Source: Dermacentor variabilis
Taxonomy: Eukaryota; Arthropoda; Arachnida; Ixodida; Ixodidae
Reading direction: 5' to 3'
Length of the DNA: 64,000 bases
Assembly: GCF_050947875.1 (NCBI RefSeq)
Contig: NC_134569.1
Location: 190,852,727-190,916,726 of the forward strand
Shown here: piece after piece, positions 48,481 through 58,470 of the stretch
Layout of the letters: the number at the start of each line of letters is the position of its first letter
Numbering within the stretch: position 1 is the stretch's first letter
Notes under the pieces: generated by a model
What the model was told of the DNA's origin: nothing
What the model saw: only the letters and a program-made list of their open reading frames with translations
Database searches by the model: none
Made by a program: the position numbers and the translations under genes

Positions 48481-49843
48481 TAGAACCAGCTTCCTGACAG
48501 AGTACTTGCTATACCTGATCATGCTTATTTGTGCAGTGCTGTTGAACAATACATATTGATGCAATGAATATTTACACACTTGAATTATCACGAAACATGG
48601 TTGTTTTACAATTCTGCCCTTTGCTTTCTATTGGTGTTAGATTTTGCATAAGCATGCCCCCTATGCAATAGTATTTTGAGGTGTAAGGGTTCAATAAAAG
48701 GTGATGAACTAAGTCTAAGTGCAAGAGCTTTTTTTATCACCTATGACTCCCATCGAAATGCGACTTCCATGGCTGGCAAAACAACCCCTCGCCTTGTGTT
48801 AGCAGCAGAATGCTATAGCCACAGTGGCAGGTGAACAAATTGAAGAACAATATTTCTGTCGATAATTTTTTTTCTTGCCTGTATGTAAGTAAAGTTTGCA
48901 ATAAGTTTGTCATTGCAAAAAAGCCCAGTTTGTGTTCTTTTATTGAATAAACCACATATTGTGCATAATTGAAATGCAGAAATTTGTTCTAAAATCCTCG
49001 GGTTATATATGTTCTTGCAAGTAGCATGGTATTTAATTACTTATAAAGATAGTAATCGCAGCCGATATCATTATATGGTTTTACACACTAATATATGTGA
49101 TCACAAACTTATTAGAAACTTACTAGAAACATGTAAGGCATGAATGTTTCTGCACACTTAATCAGCCGTGAACGTGCAAGAACTGCTTGTACTGGCTGAC
49201 TTCACTGCACAGTTTTGATTTACTTTTCTTCAGCGTGTCGTTTTATACTGTTTTATCCCCACAAGAACAGGCCGTTTGCCTACTTTTCGCATTGTTGCAC
49301 GAGTTCTATATGATTGTGCAGGAGGGTACGTTGTCGCTGTGCCACTATAGCAAGCAATTTACTTAATCTACTAGCTGTACAGTTAATTACCTTGCAGAGC
49401 AAGTGTTCACACAGATGCAGTAAGGATACAAAGTCCGCAACATAGTCAATGTTTATTGGTTTCTGTGCAAGAAAAAAAAAATTATCCAGAGAAGAGGTGC
49501 AACTTAACGTGCATGTCATGTTTTATTCAAGCCACGGATTTAATGCTAACGTAGCAAATTCATTACGATAGCCTACACTTTCGCTCTGTCAAATTTAATA
49601 AGAGGCAATTAAGATAAGCTTTCAAGATGCATCGGGAAATTCATGCTTGAAAACCGACAAGAAAATGCAACTGAACGGTACCGCGTTCAGCGCAACGTTG
49701 AAACTTCGGGTACTTTGCTGTCTTGTCATTTGCCCTTGCCAAGGTTGAAATAATTCAAGCTGCTCCGTAAGCGCGATTTCTGCATGCTACTCAGCAAAAG
49801 AAAATTGTGACGACCTCGTCGTCTGCTGGGGATCGAACACCTC

Positions 49844-50035
49844 CTAGCACTGACAACTCGCAAGGCGTACGAAGCAAACGTGAAAATGCACTGCATTTGC
49901 TGTGTAGTGTGTCAACAAACGCATAGAAATCGGAGAATGCAATCTGCGGTACAAGTTTTTTATTCTTTCTTCGCGTACGTACCGAATTCGACGATCCACG
50001 TCTCCGCGCATTGCACTTGTCGTGCGAGACGCCAT
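49844..50035 (-). CDS. Unrecognised 63-aa ORF beginning just inside the right TIR region
   Basis: ATG at 50035 on the minus strand gives MASRTTSAMRGDVDRRIRYV, then Arg/Lys-rich sequence to a stop. The start, 213 bp from the transposon end with its promoter-like position, suggests a first exon of the element's own gene, but no domain is recognised and the frame may be fortuitous. Confidence 0.2.
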   Translation of the reverse strand: MASRTTSAMRGDVDRRIRYVREERIKNLYRRLHSPISMRLLTHYTANAVHFHVCFVRLASCQC

Positions 50036-50449
50036 TTTCCAAAATAAACCGGCGAAATAGCTCCGTTGACAGCTCTCCGCGCAATTTCGACGGAAAATCG
50101 CAGCGATCGGTGCGACGGTGCGACTGTGCGACCAACCGGTTGGTCGCAGCCGAAAATCGGGGGGTCGGCACTGCGACTGCGATTTTCATCGCAAACGACG
50201 GAAATCGCACTTCCGGTGCGACGAAAATCGCATCATGTGAAACAGGCTTATGGCAGCAGCCAGAACCCAGTAGGTAAAGCGACCATACTGTGCAAAACCC
50301 CGTTTCCGTTTCCTGTTGTACAGCGCCACCTGTGGTCACATACTTTAGTTCACGACGCCTCCGCTACGCTTATTTCCGTAGCACTGTGGAAGGTACAGTT
50401 TCCCTTCTCTAAGTTTGTATAGGTGTTCTGTGGGCATAGTCGCGTCGTC

Positions 50450-51030
50450 ATGGCGTCGTCGCGTCACCGCACTCGCATCGCGCTGTTGTGTGTTTGCGAC
50501 TGTTCTGAATGTGCTGCCGCTACCCTTTGCTATGTAAGTGTTGCAGTGTTTTGCTGTCAAGAAAACTATATTCTGTGATCAGTTTGGGTTGTGCGTTATG
50601 TTTGTGTGGTTTCAATTTGGAAATCAGTAGTGTTTTCAATTGTTATGTGACCAAGGCGGCCTCGTTATTCGTGAAGCCGCGCATAGTTGCGTTATCGCAC
50701 TCGCATGGCACTATGGTCTGTTTGCGACTCTTCTGAATGTGCTGCCGCTTCCCTTTGCATGTAAGTGTTACAGTGCTTTGCTGTCAAGAAAACGACATTC
50801 TGTGATTAGTTTGGGTTGTGCGATCTGTTTGAGCCGGGCATAATAGCGTTATCGCATTTGCATTGCGCTGTGGTATGATAGTGGCTGTTCTGAATGTGCT
50901 GCCGCTGCCCTTTGTCATGTAAGTGTTGCAGGGTTTTGCCGTCAAGAAAACGACGTTCTGTGATTAGTTTGGGTTGTGCGATCTGTTTGTGTAGTTTAAT
51001 TTGGAAATCAGTAGTGTTTTCAATTGGAGG
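50450..51030. repeat. Tandem repeat, three units
   Basis: TTCTGAATGTGCTGCCGCT recurs at 50503, 50731 and 50888. Each time GTAAGTGTT(G/A)CAG, TTTGC(T/C)GTCAAGAAAAC and CTGTGAT(C/T)AGTTTGGG follow. Units 1 and 3 also carry AATTTGGAAATCAGTAGTG; unit 2 lacks it, which explains the 228-bp and 157-bp spacing. Confidence 0.9.
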
Positions 51031-51909
51031 GCGCGGAGCGGAGGGCACTAATCAGCTCTTCAAGTTCATTGTCATGTTATGTGAGGCGCCTTTTCACTGA
51101 CGCTGTAATTAAGGCGTTAAGGGCAGTATAAGGACGAAAGTTAGAGGGACGAAATCTTGCCTGTGTGTCCCTAGCGTCGGGATCGGCCGCTATGCGTGAT
51201 CCTAATAAGAAAGCATTTTGCAGAATGCGAAGAAAGGCGGCAAAATTTCTGTCTGTGCGCACCTTGCCGACCTCCGCAATAGAGCCGTCATCGTGGTATT
51301 TTAGTCTCCCGTTTAGCAAGAGTGTTGCAGACAAGGGAACTGGTTCAAACAGGCTTTTTTTTTAATGATTCAGTACTAGTGCGGTATGCCAAAAGGTGAG
51401 GTCAAGTGCTCGCCCTATTTTCTTCCCTCGCGCTACAGCGCACTGACAGAATTTTGCGTGCACCATACCGTGCTTTTATCGTTTGCGCTTCAGGTTCTCG
51501 ATTGTGTTTTCGCCCCCTTCACCCACGTGATGCGTATTTCATGGTCTTACCGGGTACCACATGTGTCCATATATTGTGTTCAATATATGAAACGGCCAAA
51601 TTCGATTTTATTTGACGCCTCAAATGATAGTGATGTATTGAGTCCCTTGTAGCTTTGTGCTTGTTATCAATTTTACTATTTGGCGAATGGATACAGCATG
51701 TACGCTGCATAACTCGCTTGTGGATACTGCATACGCGAGTCAAGTATGCCCTTGGTATAAAATAACTTGTGTGCTTTAGGTAGTACGATTGTTTGCAGTT
51801 TGGGACATGTGTCGGAATGTACGCTGTGCGCCCTTCGCGCTTTACGGCGGCCTGCCGAGTTCGTGCGGGTGCCATGTGTGCGCATGGAGTTCGCGAACCG
51901 CTCTGGCAG

Positions 51910-51911
<2 letters not shown>
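51031..51911. other. No gene recognised
   Basis: Mixed sequence between the tandem repeat and the TA microsatellite; no coding or RNA signal. Confidence 0.4.

Positions 51912-51960
<49 letters not shown>
51912..51960. repeat. (TA)n microsatellite
   Basis: Uninterrupted TA dinucleotides for about 49 bp. Open frames through it are artefacts. Confidence 0.97.
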
Positions 51961-51962
<2 letters not shown>

Positions 51963-52020
51963 AAATACCACGGTTGAGACGACGCTTTATTCCAAGAAGG
52001 AAAAATGGCGCCGACGCAAA
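51961..52020 (-). repeat. LTR-end fragment (60 bp), left copy
   Basis: Differs at two visible positions from 54087-54146. On the minus strand it contains GGAATAAAGC and ends GGTATTTCA, as expected of the R-U5 end of an LTR. It is fused directly to gag on its right, in opposite orientation to gag. Confidence 0.75.
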
Positions 52021-52408
52021 ACCAATTACACCATCTGCGCCTGTTCACGATCACCTGGCACCTTTAGTCACCCGAGCTCCGAACCCGCCTTACTACTCTG
52101 CCTGGCGTTCGTCGAGGCCTATCTGCTACTACTGCGGCTTTCGAGGACATATCTCCCGGTTTTGCCGACGCCGCCAGCAAGACGAACGTCGTGGTTACGC
52201 GGCCTTTGAACGCGATGAGCCACCTCCTCGCATTTCTCGCACTTATGACGATAATCCTCCCGTTCGCCGATCTCCATCTCCGGCCGACTTCTCCAACACC
52301 GCACTCAACACACGTGCCTCGAGACGCCACTCCCCATCGCCGCTCCGACGTTCTGTTTCGCCACTTCGACCTGTCTCCCAACTCCATGTCCTGCGACCGG
52401 AAAACTAA
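52021..52408 (+). pseudogene. gag: gag C-terminal part (Ty3/gypsy, Mag-like)
   Basis: The frame enters from the LTR fragment and ends at TAA 52406-52408. An intact zinc knuckle CYYCGFRGHISRFC (CX2CX4HX4C) lies at 52124-52165. An Arg/Ser/Pro-rich tail with repeated RRSPSP-type motifs follows, as in the gags at 0.8 and 61.8 kb. The N-terminal two-thirds of gag is missing, so the locus is deleted. Pol follows in the -1 frame. Confidence 0.85.
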
Positions 52409-52437
52409 CCAGTGCAGTTTTTGGAGGCAAAACTGCA
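52399..52437 (+). promoter_or_regulatory. Candidate -1 ribosomal frameshift signal with perfect stem-loop
   Basis: GGAAAAC (52399-52405) is read G GAA AAC by gag and is followed at once by TAA. The -1 frame GGA AAA CTA ACC stays open into the protease. After a 7-nt spacer TGCAGTTTT (52413-52421) pairs perfectly with AAAACTGCA (52429-52437) around a 7-nt loop TGGAGGC. Confidence 0.65.
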
Positions 52438-54086
52438 TCACCGCGAAGTGCTCCAAGTCCTCCTGAACGTCCTTCGAACATGTTATTGGTGTCTGTGGAG
52501 GGTGTGCCTTTGTTAGCTCTGATTGACACGGGAGCTACTATATCTGTTATGCGTGCCGACCTGTGCTCTCGTCTGCGGAAAGTGAAGACGCCTTATACTG
52601 GATCATCCCTGATTGGGGCTAATGGAGCAATCATAATGGAGCAATCAATGTACAGCACGCGTCTTCATTGATGGTATCTGTCATCACATTAAGTTCGCGA
52701 TTTTATTCCCGTGCGCTCATGAACTAATTTTAGGTTGGAACTTTCTCTCGTCAGCGTCCGCTTTAATCTCTTGCCGTCAACGTGTAGTCCATATGAGCGA
52801 GACAGTTCATTGCGGCGGCAGTACCGATGACCCACGACTGCGTTTTCTCACTGCTGCCGATTCTGTACTGCCTCCCGGCCACGAGCAAGTCATAAGTCTC
52901 TCTTCTACGGACATCACCAATGGCGACGTGTTCATCGCTCCTTACGGTCGCTGTCTTGCCCGTGGGATTGTCTTCGCTTCCTGCATGGTGCGGTTCAAAG
53001 AAAGCTCTGCATTAATCATCGCTTTAAATGCGACCACTGAGACAATCCTCCTACCTCAAGGCTCCGCAGTGACCTGTTATGTGGATACCCAACCAGTCTC
53101 CCTGCTTCCTCTTGCCGCCTCGCCAGCTCTTCCTCAACAGGACAAATCTGCTTCATCTGCCCTTACTTCCGTGATAAGCCCTGACCTTACTGCTGCTCAA
53201 CATGAAGCGTTGCTAAAATTGCTTACGCAGCACCAGGCCTCCTTCGATATGGATCCTTCGTCCCTCGGACAGACTTCCGTTGCCTTCCATCGTATCGACA
53301 CCGATGGCCAGACTATTGTACGCCGTCGTCCCTACCGAGTCTCTTTGGCCGAACGCAAAATCATCGAGGAGAACGTCGCCGATATGCTGAAAAGAAACGT
53401 CATACGTACCTCCGCCAGTGCTTGGTCATCACCCGTCGTTTTGGTGCAGAAGAAGGATGGATCGGTACGATTTTGTGTTGACTACCGTGCGCTAAACAAG
53501 ATCACCCGTAAGGATGTATATCCGATGCCCCGTATCGATGACGCCCTTGATTCGTTGCAAGGCGCGCAATAGTTCTCCAGCCTTGATCTTCGCTCCGGAT
53601 ATTGGCAAATCCCAATGCACGAAGCGGACAAACAAAAGACCGCCTTTTCTACTCCGGATGGTCTTGATGAGTTTAATGCAATGCCTTTCGGTCTATGCAA
53701 TGCTCCCGCCACATTTGAAAGAATGATCGACACGGTTCTTCGCGGCCTCAAGTGGAAAACTTGTGTATGTTACCTCGACGACATCGTCGTGTTTTCCTCG
53801 ACTTTCACTGACCATCTGCAACGCTTAGATGAAGTGCTCACATGCCTTTCTAATGCCGGACTTCAACTAAACACGAGGAAGTGCCGTTTCGCTAGCACAA
53901 CGATTAAAGTTCTGCGTCATCTCGTTAGCAAAGACGGCATCCAGCCCGATCCGGATAAAATTTCCGCGGTGCTCAACTTTCCCCGTCCACTTCGTGCAAA
54001 AGAACTGCGCAGCTTCATTGGCCTCGCCTCATACTTTCGACGTTTTATCCGGAACTTTGACAGCATTACCCCGCACCTCCACCACT
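52399..54086 (+). pseudogene. pol: pol fragment: protease and RT (Ty3/gypsy)
   Basis: The -1 frame runs from the slippery site into LALIDTGATISVM, the retropepsin site. A one-base shift near 52,655 is followed by [10 protein letters not shown], the protease C-terminal ILG box. The RT has [45 protein letters not shown], then an in-frame TAG at 53570-53572. LDLRSGYWQIPM, MPFGLCNAPATFERM, CYLDDIVVFS and LRSFIGLASYFRRFI follow. It stops abruptly at 54086 where an LTR begins, so RNase H and integrase are gone. It is a sister family to the elements at the two ends of the window: the RT boxes agree but the flanking residues differ. Confidence 0.9.
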
Positions 54087-54194
54087 TGAAATACCACGGT
54101 TGAGACGACGCTTTATTCCAAGAAGGAAGAACGGCGCCGACGCAAAAACGAACACGAGCCGACGATTGATGATGACTTTGTACAGATGAAGATG

Positions 54195-54269
<75 letters not shown>

Positions 54270-54330
54270 TTGTTCTGTTCACGCGCTTCGCACAACAGGG
54301 CATGTCGCAGTTCTTTGTCCTTGTGCAACA
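54087..54330 (-). repeat. Probable LTR on the minus strand, TA-microsatellite inside
   Basis: On the minus strand it starts TGTTGCACAAGG and ends GGAATAAAGC...GGTATTTCA, with TG...CA ends and AATAAA about 25 bp before the end. It carries (TA)n at 54198-54266. Its last 60 bp is the sequence at 51961-52020. It truncates the RT on its left. No clear TSD (CACT versus CATT at best). Confidence 0.6.
54198..54266. repeat. (TA)n microsatellite
   Basis: About 69 bp of TA dinucleotides inside the LTR-like segment. Confidence 0.97.
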
Positions 54331-55850
54331 CATTTTCCTAGCGTACGTCTGTGCAATATTTGATACCGGTTACACACGGGGCTCTTTTAGCCGCTATCCA
54401 GTCCGTTACAAATCGAATTTCTCGGTCGTGATTGGCTCCTCTGCGCAAGCTACGAGAGTGAGCCAGTCGCATCGATAATTTCGATCCGTATCGAGTTTGA
54501 TCGCGATCGAGAGTGGTCGTGTGACACCGGTTTTACACATGGCTCCCACATAGGGAACACTTTAAGTTCAATGCTACTGAGTGAAGAGCAAGTGCATATA
54601 TATGCCAGTGGTGGTATGTGGGCAAATCTTTCTGGTGAAGCCAATACTTGTGCATTCAAAACATTTCAATTACCAGCGTAGTGCATCAATGTGTCCACTT
54701 CGACAAAATGGAGCACCAGTGCAGATATCTGAGCATACCTGTCCAGGGCAGCAAGTGTGTCTACATTGAAACCACTACCAGCATGTGCGGCAGTTCTAAT
54801 TCCAGCAGCGGGACTGCACAATGATCAGTAGGGTGCTCTCAAGCTGTTGATTAATGAAGGTCTGCCTGGACTGTGTGCCAAATATTTTTGGACGTTAAAG
54901 TGGGGGTGAATTGGTAAACATCAGTGGAACTGTGCCTGGACTTGGTGGCAAATGTTTTTGGATGTGAAAGTGTGAGTGAACTGGCAAAGAATTTGCTCTG
55001 GGCTACATGTGTTAAACGTTTTTCTCATTCAGAGTGCTTTTTTTTACTTTAGGAGACTGGAGATGTGCGCAAAGTGTGACATGTCAGTGTGCTAATTAAT
55101 GTATTTGCTGGTTTGCAACTTTGTTTTTGCCAGAGAGGTACAACTTTGCCTCTTGTAAAGGGCTTTTTAGATAAAACACTTACTATTTATTACGGCCATT
55201 GCTTCCTTTGTTACACAAATGCAGCTTCCAGTGCATTCCAGTTTATTTCCATGTTTATGTAAGTTTCTAATATGAGGCTTGCATATTCATTTCTCACGTT
55301 CTGGAGTGGCAAGATGCAGCATTACTGTCTCATCGTTCGCTGTATTACAGTAGTGTTCACTTGTTACACTTGTTACACGTTTAAGTATTCTGCATTTAAT
55401 AAAGTGTTTTTGCTTTGTCACAATGTTCTCATTTCATGCACTCTTGGCATGAAGGGCTTGGTCTGGCCACCTGCCAAGATGTGGCCATTTGTTCTTTGCA
55501 GGATGTAATTCCCATTGTGGTTGTAAGCATCGTAGCTTACTAAAGGCGGTATTAAGGATACATTATTCCTAACAGGTTCATTTTCGTGCGACTTGTTAGA
55601 GGATGCGCCGGCCATGCGGGGAACAGTGCTTGACACTACACCATGGCTCTTACAGTCAACACCGACGCTTCTACTCATCTGGGGCGCGATTGGAGATCGT
55701 TGTTCGAAACGCCCGATCAGTTTCACCTCACGCGATCGGCCTAGGCCGTGCCAACGGCCTAGGCCAATGAGGTTTGTTGCGCGTGAGGCGAAACTAAACG
55801 CGTGTTTTGAACAACGATGTCTGATCGCGCCGGTCACCCGCGAAAATTAG
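54331..55850. other. No gene recognised
   Basis: Contains a short near-direct repeat of AGTGGGGGTGAATTGG/AGTGTGAGTGAACTGG type near 54900-54980. A possible inverted pair around CGATCGGCCTAGGCC...GGCCTAGGCC lies at 55733-55765. No exon seen. Confidence 0.4.
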
Positions 55851-56171
55851 CTTCAGATGATCGTAAACCTTTCAAGACCGCTTCTAGACGAGCTTTTTGA
55901 TAACGTCCTAAAAACGTTTAGAAATTGGTTACGAATAGTTTTGGCAAAGGGATTACTTGTGCCTTTCCCAATCCTATTTCTAGACCAGCGTTTCGAATAC
56001 GTCTTGCAGGCCTGTTCTAGATCGTCTCAAGAAAGTAATTAAGCCGGACATTAGCAGAGATATACGACGTTTTGCCGCCGAAGTTCTCTCATTCGTGTCT
56101 TCTTTTACCCGTTTTTATCGTCTTGGATAAACGCTACGAAAACGTTACGTATCTCTTTTGTGCTACCTGGG

Positions 56172-57954
56172 AAGCTCGACCGGAAGCTCTTCAGGAGCGT
56201 TTACCATCATACACACCACTGCTTCCCGTTGTTTATAGGGTTTGAGCAGATTACAGTGGTAAACTTGCTGTGCTTTCCGTTTTCCTGGCAGACTCACCAC
56301 GTAGTTGACGTCCGACAGTTTTTGAACAATCCGTGCTGGGCCCTCCCATTGCACGTCGAGTGTGTTCTTTAGCGATGTGCGCAATATCATTACCTCATCG
56401 CCCACCTCAAAACCACGGGCCCTGGCTGTCCGATCATAATAAACCTTGGCCCTCTGCTGGGCCTTTGCCATTGCTTCACCTGACAACTCCTGTGCCCTTC
56501 TTAAGCGTTCGAGGAGCCTAAGCACGTACTATACCACGACTGGGTCGTAGCCCCTGCCTTCCCACGAGTCTCGAAGCATGCGAAGCGGAGACCGCAGCGA
56601 GCGACCGTACACCAGCTCAGCTGGCGAAAACCCCGTAGCCGCATGCGGCGCGGTCCTTAATGCAAACATCACCCCAGGCAGACACAACTCCCAGTCAGTT
56701 TGTTGTTCAAAACACAATTCTCTCAACACGCGCTTCGTGACGGCGTGGAACTTCTCAACGGGATTCGACTGTGGGTGGTACACTGAGCTGTGTAACAGCT
56801 TTACCCCGCACCTTTCGAGAAAGGCTGTCGTCAAAGCGCTAGTAAACACTGTGCCCTGACCTGACTGGATTTCCGCAGGAAAACCAATTCGCGCAAATAT
56901 GGACAGTAGTGCATTGACTATCTCAACTGAGCTGAGTTCTTTAAACGGCACTGCTTCAGGGAAGTTTGTCGCTGGGCAGATCACAGTCAAAATGTGTCTG
57001 TACCCCGTGGCTGTTACCGGCAGAGGTCCCACTGTATCAATAACGAGCCGTCTAAAAGGCTCCGTAATGATAGGTACCAACTTCAACGGCGCCCCTGATT
57101 TGTCCCCTGGTTTGCCCACCCGCTGACAGGTGTCACATGTCCTCACAAAGTGGTCTGCGTCCCGAAAACCCCCTGGCCCTATAGTACTCTTGCAAGAGAC
57201 GGTCCTTGGTTTTCTTAACTCCTAGGTATCCGGACCACGAACCCCCATACGACAAGCGCAAAAGATCCTGACGGTAGCACTGAGGCACGATCAGCTGATC
57301 GAAGTCCACTCCCCTGCGGTCCAGGTACTTCCGGTACAGGACCCCACCTCTTTCCACAAAACGAGCATTTTTCTTGGCGATACCTTCCTTGACATTGCAG
57401 CGCATGTTTTCTAGGCTGCCATCCTTTTTTTGCTCGGCTATCAAAGCCGACCGGCTGACTTTTAGCAACGTATTCAGTCCATCTGACGTAGGCGCGATGA
57501 GCAAATCTGCAGATAGCTCTTCTAACTTTCCCGTGTCGGGCATTTCCTCTCCAGTATCTGGTGCCTTCAACGCTACAGGCTCAATTTTATTCAGAGCACT
57601 CTGAATATCAGCTTGCTGCGCCTCCGACCCTTTCTCATTGTTCGACAACGTCGGCCCCGCAACTACCGCCTTTACAGCGAGCTCCCGAACTCTCGATCTC
57701 GTTAAGGCCTGAACGCTAGCCTCACCAAACAAAAGCCCCTTATCGCGAAGGAGGTGATCGGACCTGTTCGAAAATAGGTACGGGTACTGGGGGGTCAGCA
57801 TAGATGACACTGCGGCCTCCGTCTCAAGTGCTCCGAAAGGTCCTTCAATAAGCACTTTTGCTACGGGCAGACACACGCTATGAGCTTCCACGGCTTGCTT
57901 GATCCATGCGCACTCGCCCGTGAACATATCGGGTTCTACGTAAGAGGCAGGCAC
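56172..57954 (-). pseudogene. pol: Gmr1-like Ty3/gypsy: spacer plus integrase
   Basis: Read downward from 57954: VEPDMFTGECAWIKQAVEAH, YPYLFSNRSDHLL, a long acidic linker, then DGSLENMR and RGGVLYRKY. The integrase zinc finger follows, with both histidines changed to tyrosine (SYGGSWSGYLG) but with CDTCQR kept. The core has VIDTVGPL, then QSGQGTVFTS, where the second catalytic Asp is Gly, and NPVEKFHAVTKRVL with the Glu. ALRTAPHAATGFSPAELVYG and the C-terminal DEVMILR, WEGPARIV, YHCNLLKPY follow. It ends ELPVEL at 56174. There is no RT between the upstream segment and integrase, which fits the integrase-before-RT order of Gmr1-like elements. Breaks near 57,140 and 56,527 change frame. Confidence 0.88.
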
Positions 57955-57986
57955 GTACCCAGGATTTTTTTTCGGGGGGGGGGGCC
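57955..57986. other. Junction of gypsy fragment and LINE tail, G-run
   Basis: GTACCCAGGATTTTTTTTCG and a run of about 13 G separate the gypsy frame from the LINE tail. The pieces look like the terminus of a further repeat. Confidence 0.4.
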
Positions 57987-58375
57987 ATCACCATCATCAT
58001 CATGTTTTATGTCCACTGCAGGACGAAGGCCTCTCCCTGCGATCTGCAATTACCCCTGTCCTGCGCCAACCGATTCCAACTAGCGCCCGCGAATTTCCTA
58101 ATTTCATCGCTCCAACTAGTGTTCTGTCGTCCTCGATTGCGTTTCCCTTGTCTTGGTACCCATTCTGTAACCCTAATGGTCCAACGGTTATCTAACCGGC
58201 GCATTACATGACCTGCCCAGCTACATTTTTTCCTGTTAATGTCAATTACAATATCGTCTATACCCGTTCGCTCTCTGATCCAAACCACTCTCTTTCTCTC
58301 TTAACGTTATGCCCATCAATCTTCGTTCGATCGCTCTTTGCGTGGTCCTTAACTCGCTCTCAAGTCTCTGCCCCG

Positions 58376-58470
58376 TATGCACTGGCATAATGCACTGGTA
58401 AGTGCACTGGCAAATGCATTGGCACTGGACATATTGCACTGGCAAAATGCACTGATTGCACACCTTACTT
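58376..58470. repeat. Short tandem repeat TGCACTGGC(A) inside the LINE
   Basis: TGCACTGGC-type units with variable spacers (TGCACTGGCATAA, TGCACTGGTAAG, TGCACTGGCAAA, TGCATTGGCACTGG, TGCACTGGCAAAA, TGCACTGAT) replace the RT segment normally reading LPVLTYG.... On the minus strand the seed appears to be the CCAGTGCA of the Leu-Pro-Val codons. Confidence 0.8.

Larger units (their letters stand above)
45162..50248. mobile_element. Candidate 5.1-kb DNA transposon with 15-bp TIRs
   Basis: AGCCTGTTTCACATG at 45162 and its exact complement CATGTGAAACAGGCT ending at 50248 are each flanked by TAT (45159-45161, 50249-50251). Both subterminal regions are rich in TGCGA/TCGCA motifs (TGCGACTGCAACGACG; GCGACTGCGATTTTCATCGC). 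A 3-bp TSD fits PIF/Harbinger-type or related cut-and-paste elements, but no transposase domain is recognised. The interior carries a LINE remnant and ordinary sequence, so it may be an old element with insertions. Confidence 0.65.
39265..56171. mobile_element. Inferred 16.9-kb inserted block splitting a gypsy element
   Basis: Left end CCCAGGCAGCACACAAAG (39265) and right end, inverted, CCCAGGTAGCACAAAAGAG (56171) are similar terminal inverted repeats. Each is flanked by AA (39263-39264, 56172-56173). Removing the block and one AA joins the flanks in frame as P-V-E-L-P-G-L-G on the minus strand. Both ends are followed by AACGTCGTA/AACGTTTTCG-type sequence, typical of an arthropod MITE. The block may be one giant element, or a MITE later filled by nested insertions. 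No polymerase or capsid gene of a Polinton type was recognised. Confidence 0.6.

Noticed and set aside
54066..54333. Open frames of repeated Tyr-Ile
   Set aside because: They read through the (TA)n microsatellite and have no coding meaning.
55733..55765. Inverted GGCCTAGGCC motif as an operator
   Set aside because: Short GC palindrome between the two unlike halves; no gene nearby to regulate.
39265..56171. Polinton/Maverick or giant-virus-derived insertion
   Set aside because: No DNA polymerase B, integrase of that type, capsid or ATPase motif was seen, and the flanking duplication is 2 bp rather than 6.
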